DNA from: Phycisphaerae bacterium
Lineage (GTDB): Bacteria > Planctomycetota > Phycisphaerae > UBA1845 > Fen-1342
Reading direction: 5' to 3'
NCBI GenBank assembly: GCA_026984555.1
Contig: JALSRY010000528.1
Location: 1 to 8,413, forward strand
Length of the DNA stretch: 8,413 bases
Both the position numbers and the translations under genes were made by a program. Under the pieces are notes generated by a model. It made no database searches. It was not told where the DNA came from and was given only the letters and a program-made list of their open reading frames with translations. Below, in pieces: positions 6,166 to 8,413 of this stretch. Within the stretch, counting starts at the first letter, position 1. Each line of letters opens with the position of its first letter.

Positions 6166-6378
6166 CGCGCACCGTGCGTCGGACATGTTCGGTCCCGAGC
6201 GCGGCATCCGACGACCGCCGAGCGAGTCCATGACGCGATCATCGGCCGCGTCCCGCCCACGCGCACCGAGCGTTGGCGCCGGTTCGCCACTGGCGGGGCC
6301 CATTGGCAACCTCGGCGTTCGCCCGCGTCGTGGCGCGTATGAGAAACCCTGCTTCCGGCCCCCCCACGGACGACCCGC
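6166..6378. other. Intergenic gap between the histone-like gene and pyrF
   Basis: A 213-bp stretch without a supported gene. A small hairpin (GACGC/GCGTC, 7-nt loop, 6164-6180) overlaps the stop codon of the histone-like gene but has no T-tract. An isolated TTGGCA (6303-6308) and TATGAG (6338-6343) are 29 nt apart, too far to be a normal promoter pair. An open frame from the ATG at 6185 lacks a ribosome binding site and runs into pyrF. Confidence 0.4.
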
Positions 6379-7320
6379 ATGGATCAGCCGAACCATTATT
6401 GCGACCGCTTGAGCGCGGCCATTCACGCCAAGCAGACGGCCGCCGTCGTCGGGATCGACCCCGTCGTCGAGCGTTTGCCCCGGGAGCTGCGGCCCGCGGA
6501 GTCGAACGCCCCTGCGGCCGCCGACGCGATCGAAACGTTTGGTCGCCTGGTCATCGACACGGTCGCGCCGCTGGTTCCGGCGGTGAAGATCAACGCGGGT
6601 TTCTTCGAGGCGCACTACGAGTTCGGGGTGGCGGCGTACTACCGGTTGGTCGCGCACGCCCACGCCCGCGGTTTGCTTGTGATCGGCGATATCAAGCGTG
6701 GCGACATCGGCTCGACCGCCCGGCTCTATGCCGCCGGCCATCTAGCCGCCACGAGCGGCCCGGACGCGGCGCGCATCCCCGACGCGGTCACGCTCGCCGG
6801 CTACCTGGGCGTGCGTGCGGTCGAGCCGTTCATCGCGGCGGCGCGGGCTGCCGGCCGGGGCGTCTACGTGCTTGTGCGGCCGTCGGACCCCGGCGCGGAC
6901 GAGGTTCACGAGTTCGGGCGGCCGCAGCGGTTCTACGAGCACATGGCGGACCTGGTGCGGTCCTGGGGTGACGACGACACGTTGATCGGCACTTGCGGGC
7001 TCTCGTGCGTCGGGGCCGTGGTCGCCCCGAAAGACTCGGCCAGCACCGCGGCGTTGCGCGCGCGGTTGCCGCATGCGCCGCTGCTCGTACCCGGTTATGG
7101 GGCCCAGGGGGCAGGTGCGGAAGCGTGCCGGCCCTGTTTTCTCGCGGTTGGTGGCAGCGCGGTGGTCAATGCGTCGCGCTCGGTAATCTATGCCTACGAG
7201 GCCGCCGGCAAGACCGACTCGCCGCGCGAGCAATGGCTGGCGTGCATCGCGACGGCATGTCGGCGATTCGCGGCCGACATCGCCCCGCTGGCCGGTTTTT
7301 CGCCGAACCTGGCTCCGTAG
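6379..7320 (+). CDS. pyrF: Orotidine 5'-phosphate decarboxylase, type 2 (PyrF)
   Basis: A 313-residue cytoplasmic enzyme that decarboxylates OMP to UMP, the last step of de novo pyrimidine synthesis. Motifs are VGIDP (24-28), VKINAGFFE (69-77) with the substrate-side Lys70, and DIKRGDIGST (104-113) with the DxKxxD catalytic array (Asp104, Lys106, Asp109) in the form typical of the longer type 2 subfamily. Then come VRPSDPGADE (166-175), the phosphate-binding LLVPGYGAQGA (235-245) and the late Arg267 in NASRSVIYAY. Length fits type 2 (about 270-310), not the roughly 235-residue type 1. The ATG at 6379 is the only convincing start, but its Shine-Dalgarno is weak. It is followed after 46 bp by the PPSR gene on the same strand, with a GC-rich hairpin between. 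Confidence 0.96.
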   Translation: MDQPNHYCDRLSAAIHAKQTAAVVGIDPVVERLPRELRPAESNAPAAADAIETFGRLVIDTVAPLVPAVKINAGFFEAHYEFGVAAYYRLVAHAHARGLLVIGDIKRGDIGSTARLYAAGHLAATSGPDAARIPDAVTLAGYLGVRAVEPFIAAARAAGRGVYVLVRPSDPGADEVHEFGRPQRFYEHMADLVRSWGDDDTLIGTCGLSCVGAVVAPKDSASTAALRARLPHAPLLVPGYGAQGAGAEACRPCFLAVGGSAVVNASRSVIYAYEAAGKTDSPREQWLACIATACRRFAADIAPLAGFSPNLAP

Positions 7321-7337
7321 GGCGGGTTCGCCCCGCC
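7321..7337 (+). other. GC-rich hairpin immediately after pyrF
   Basis: GGCGGG (7321-7326) pairs with CCCGCC (7332-7337) around a 5-nt loop, starting at the base after the pyrF TAG. There is no T-tract, so it is probably not a strong intrinsic terminator. It could stabilise the pyrF 3' end or weaken read-through into the next gene. Confidence 0.4.
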
Positions 7338-7366
7338 GCGACAGCGTATCGCGAGGATCGCCCAAT

Positions 7367-8230
7367 ATGGCCTCGACCCACGCATCTCCGACCATCTACC
7401 TCGTGTCCGACGGCACCTGCCGCACCTGCGAGCAGGTCGTGCGGGCCGTGCTCGTGCAATTCGAGCGAACCGCCGTGCGACTCGTGCGCAAGCCCAACGT
7501 CCGCCGGCGGGACACGGTCGAGCGACTGATCCGCAACGCCGCCCGCGATCGTGCGATCGTGTTCTACACCCTGGTCGCACCAACGGCGCGTGAGGCGATC
7601 CAGCAAGCGGCGGCGCGGCACATGGTTCCGGTGGTGGACCTGCTCGGTCCGGTGCTCGGCAGCTTGTATGACCTGTTCAAACGCGAACCGCGGGCACAAC
7701 CGGGCGTGCTGTACCAGTCCAACAAGGAGCATTTCGACCGCATCGACGCCGTCGAGTTCACGCTCAATCACGACGACGGTCGCCGCGAACACGAGCTGGA
7801 CCAGGCCGACGTCGTTCTCGTCGGCGTTTCGCGGGCGTGCAAGAGCACGACGTGTTTCTACCTGGCATACAGCGGTATCCGGGCCGCGAACGTGCCGCTG
7901 TTTGCCGACCACGCCCCCCCGGAAGCGCTGCGCAAGCTCGACAAACGCCGGGTGATCGGCCTGAGCGTCAACCCCTACCGACTCCAAAGCGTGCGCGAGG
8001 CCCGGCTGCGTGACTGGAACATGGACCTCAACGACGAGTACGCCGACAAGCGACAGATCGCCCGCGAGCTGCGGGCCGCGCACGAGCAGATGCTCGAACA
8101 CGGCTGGCGGTGGATCGACGTATCGTACAAGGCGATCGAGGAAATCGCCCGCGAGGTCGTACAGGTGTTGCACGAAAACGGCGTGGATGTTCGCTTGCGG
8201 CAAGACGCCGACCTGCGTTCCGACGGGTGA
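7367..8230 (+). CDS. PPSR/DUF299-family regulator of PPDK or PEP synthase (bifunctional Ser/Thr kinase and pyrophosphorylase)
   Basis: A 287-residue cytoplasmic protein. Family members inactivate pyruvate,phosphate dikinase or PEP synthase by ADP-dependent phosphorylation of an active-site Thr, and reactivate it by Pi-dependent dephosphorylation. Motifs are YLVSDGT (11-17), GVLYQSNKEHFDRIDAVEF (113-131) and HDDG (135-138). Then come LLVGVSRACKSTT around 150-162 (P-loop-like, Lys159), ANVPLF (174-179), GLSVNPYRLQSVREARL (198-214) and DVSYKAIEEIAREV (251-264). Compared with E. coli PpsR as I remember it (GVSRCGKTPT; SDGTAITAE), the loop reads RACKSTT and the N-terminal motif reads SDGTCRTCE, adding cysteines at 18, 21, 158 and 163. 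The ATG at 7367 has AGGA (7353-7356) 10 nt upstream. The target enzyme is not in the window, so PPDK and PEP synthase cannot be told apart. Confidence 0.9.
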   Translation: MASTHASPTIYLVSDGTCRTCEQVVRAVLVQFERTAVRLVRKPNVRRRDTVERLIRNAARDRAIVFYTLVAPTAREAIQQAAARHMVPVVDLLGPVLGSLYDLFKREPRAQPGVLYQSNKEHFDRIDAVEFTLNHDDGRREHELDQADVVLVGVSRACKSTTCFYLAYSGIRAANVPLFADHAPPEALRKLDKRRVIGLSVNPYRLQSVREARLRDWNMDLNDEYADKRQIARELRAAHEQMLEHGWRWIDVSYKAIEEIAREVVQVLHENGVDVRLRQDADLRSDG

Positions 8231-8249
8231 CCGCCGCCGCCGCTATGAT
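8221..8249 (+). promoter_or_regulatory. Candidate promoter directly ahead of the nucleotidyltransferase gene
   Basis: TATGAT (8244-8249) ends 8 nt before the ATG at 8258, so transcription might start at or just before the start codon. The hexamer 17 nt upstream is CGACGG (8221-8226), the same as upstream of the sulfatase TATAAT box. No Shine-Dalgarno is evident between the box and the ATG. Confidence 0.35.
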
Positions 8250-8257
8250 AGTCAATC

Positions 8258-8413
8258 ATGTGTCGCGTGCGTTTTCCGATTGAGCTGCCCGAAGACGCCC
8301 GGCCGGCGGTCGAGATCGTCCGCCGACTGGCCGATGCCGGCCAGACCGCGTTGTTGGCCGGTGGCTGCGTGCGTGATCTCCTGCTCGGGCATCGGCCCAA
8401 GGATTACGACGTG
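8258..8413 (+). CDS. CCA-adding enzyme / poly(A) polymerase-type nucleotidyltransferase, N-terminal part (continues beyond the right edge)
   Basis: The first 52 codons of a class II nucleotidyltransferase. After about 30 residues (a helix over PAVEIVRRLADAG) comes ALLAGGCVRDLLLGHRPKDYDV. Here GG (35-36) is the nucleotide-binding turn, RD (39-40) is conserved, and DYD (49-51) supplies the two catalytic metal-binding carboxylates. This head is shared by tRNA CCA-adding enzymes, which build the 3' CCA end of tRNA, and by bacterial poly(A) polymerases. The CCA enzyme is the more likely call, but the discriminating regions are outside the window. An in-frame TAG at 8249-8251 rules out any longer start. 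The gene begins 27 bp after the PPSR stop, with no clear ribosome binding site and a TATGAT box just ahead, so it may be leaderless. Confidence 0.87.
   Translation, partial: MCRVRFPIELPEDARPAVEIVRRLADAGQTALLAGGCVRDLLLGHRPKDYDV

Noticed and set aside
6185..6412. A small plus-strand ORF (about 75 codons) between the histone-like gene and pyrF
   Set aside because: It has no ribosome binding site, Arg/Pro-rich GC-driven composition, no motif, and it overlaps the pyrF start.
7321..7345. Intrinsic terminator after pyrF
   Set aside because: The GC hairpin is real, but no T-tract follows and the next gene starts 46 bp after the stop codon.

Overview
The window looks like a GC-rich bacterial chromosome (roughly two-thirds G+C by eye, with GC-rich third codon positions and long open shadow frames opposite the real genes). 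The gene mix suggests a Planctomycetota-like or other deep-branching environmental bacterium: a large lipoprotein sulfatase-family enzyme, a lysine-rich histone-H1-like protein, a type 2 OMP decarboxylase and a PPDK/PEP-synthase regulatory protein. The phylum is an inference from gene content, not read from a marker gene. I see no rRNA, tRNA, CRISPR array, insertion sequence or phage gene.

Layout. The left half is on the minus strand. From right to left it holds crcB (5232-4831) overlapping a DUF190 gene (4834-4493) by 4 bp; a large sulfatase-family lipoprotein (4389-1849) with its own TATAAT-type promoter; a PfkB-family sugar kinase (1643-672); and the N-terminal 176 codons of an aconitase-superfamily enzyme (530-1) that runs off the left edge and resembles fungal-type homoaconitase (Lys4) more than bacterial LeuC. 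The right half is on the plus strand: a 229-residue protein with a wholly basic N-terminal half and an Asp-rich tail (5476-6165), pyrF (6379-7320), a PPSR/DUF299-family bifunctional kinase/pyrophosphorylase (7367-8230), and the first 52 codons of a CCA-adding enzyme / poly(A) polymerase-type nucleotidyltransferase (8258-8413) that runs off the right edge. The strand switch lies in a 243-bp divergent intergenic region between crcB and the histone-like gene.

How the genes relate. CrcB plus DUF190 is a translationally coupled fluoride-exporter unit. pyrF and the PPSR gene are 46 bp apart and may share a transcript. The remaining genes look like individually transcribed housekeeping or accessory genes, and nothing ties the sulfatase to a visible polysaccharide-utilisation locus. 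No intergenic gap exceeds 300 bases (141, 205, 103, 243, 213, 46 and 27 bp). No classical stem-plus-T-tract terminator was found in any of them.

Most worth a second look: the two-faced basic/acidic histone-like protein, the Lys4-like homoaconitase in an apparently bacterial setting, the sulfatase that lacks the formylglycine C/S-x-P-x-R motif, and the PPSR protein with an altered P-loop-like motif. None by itself proves a new system.
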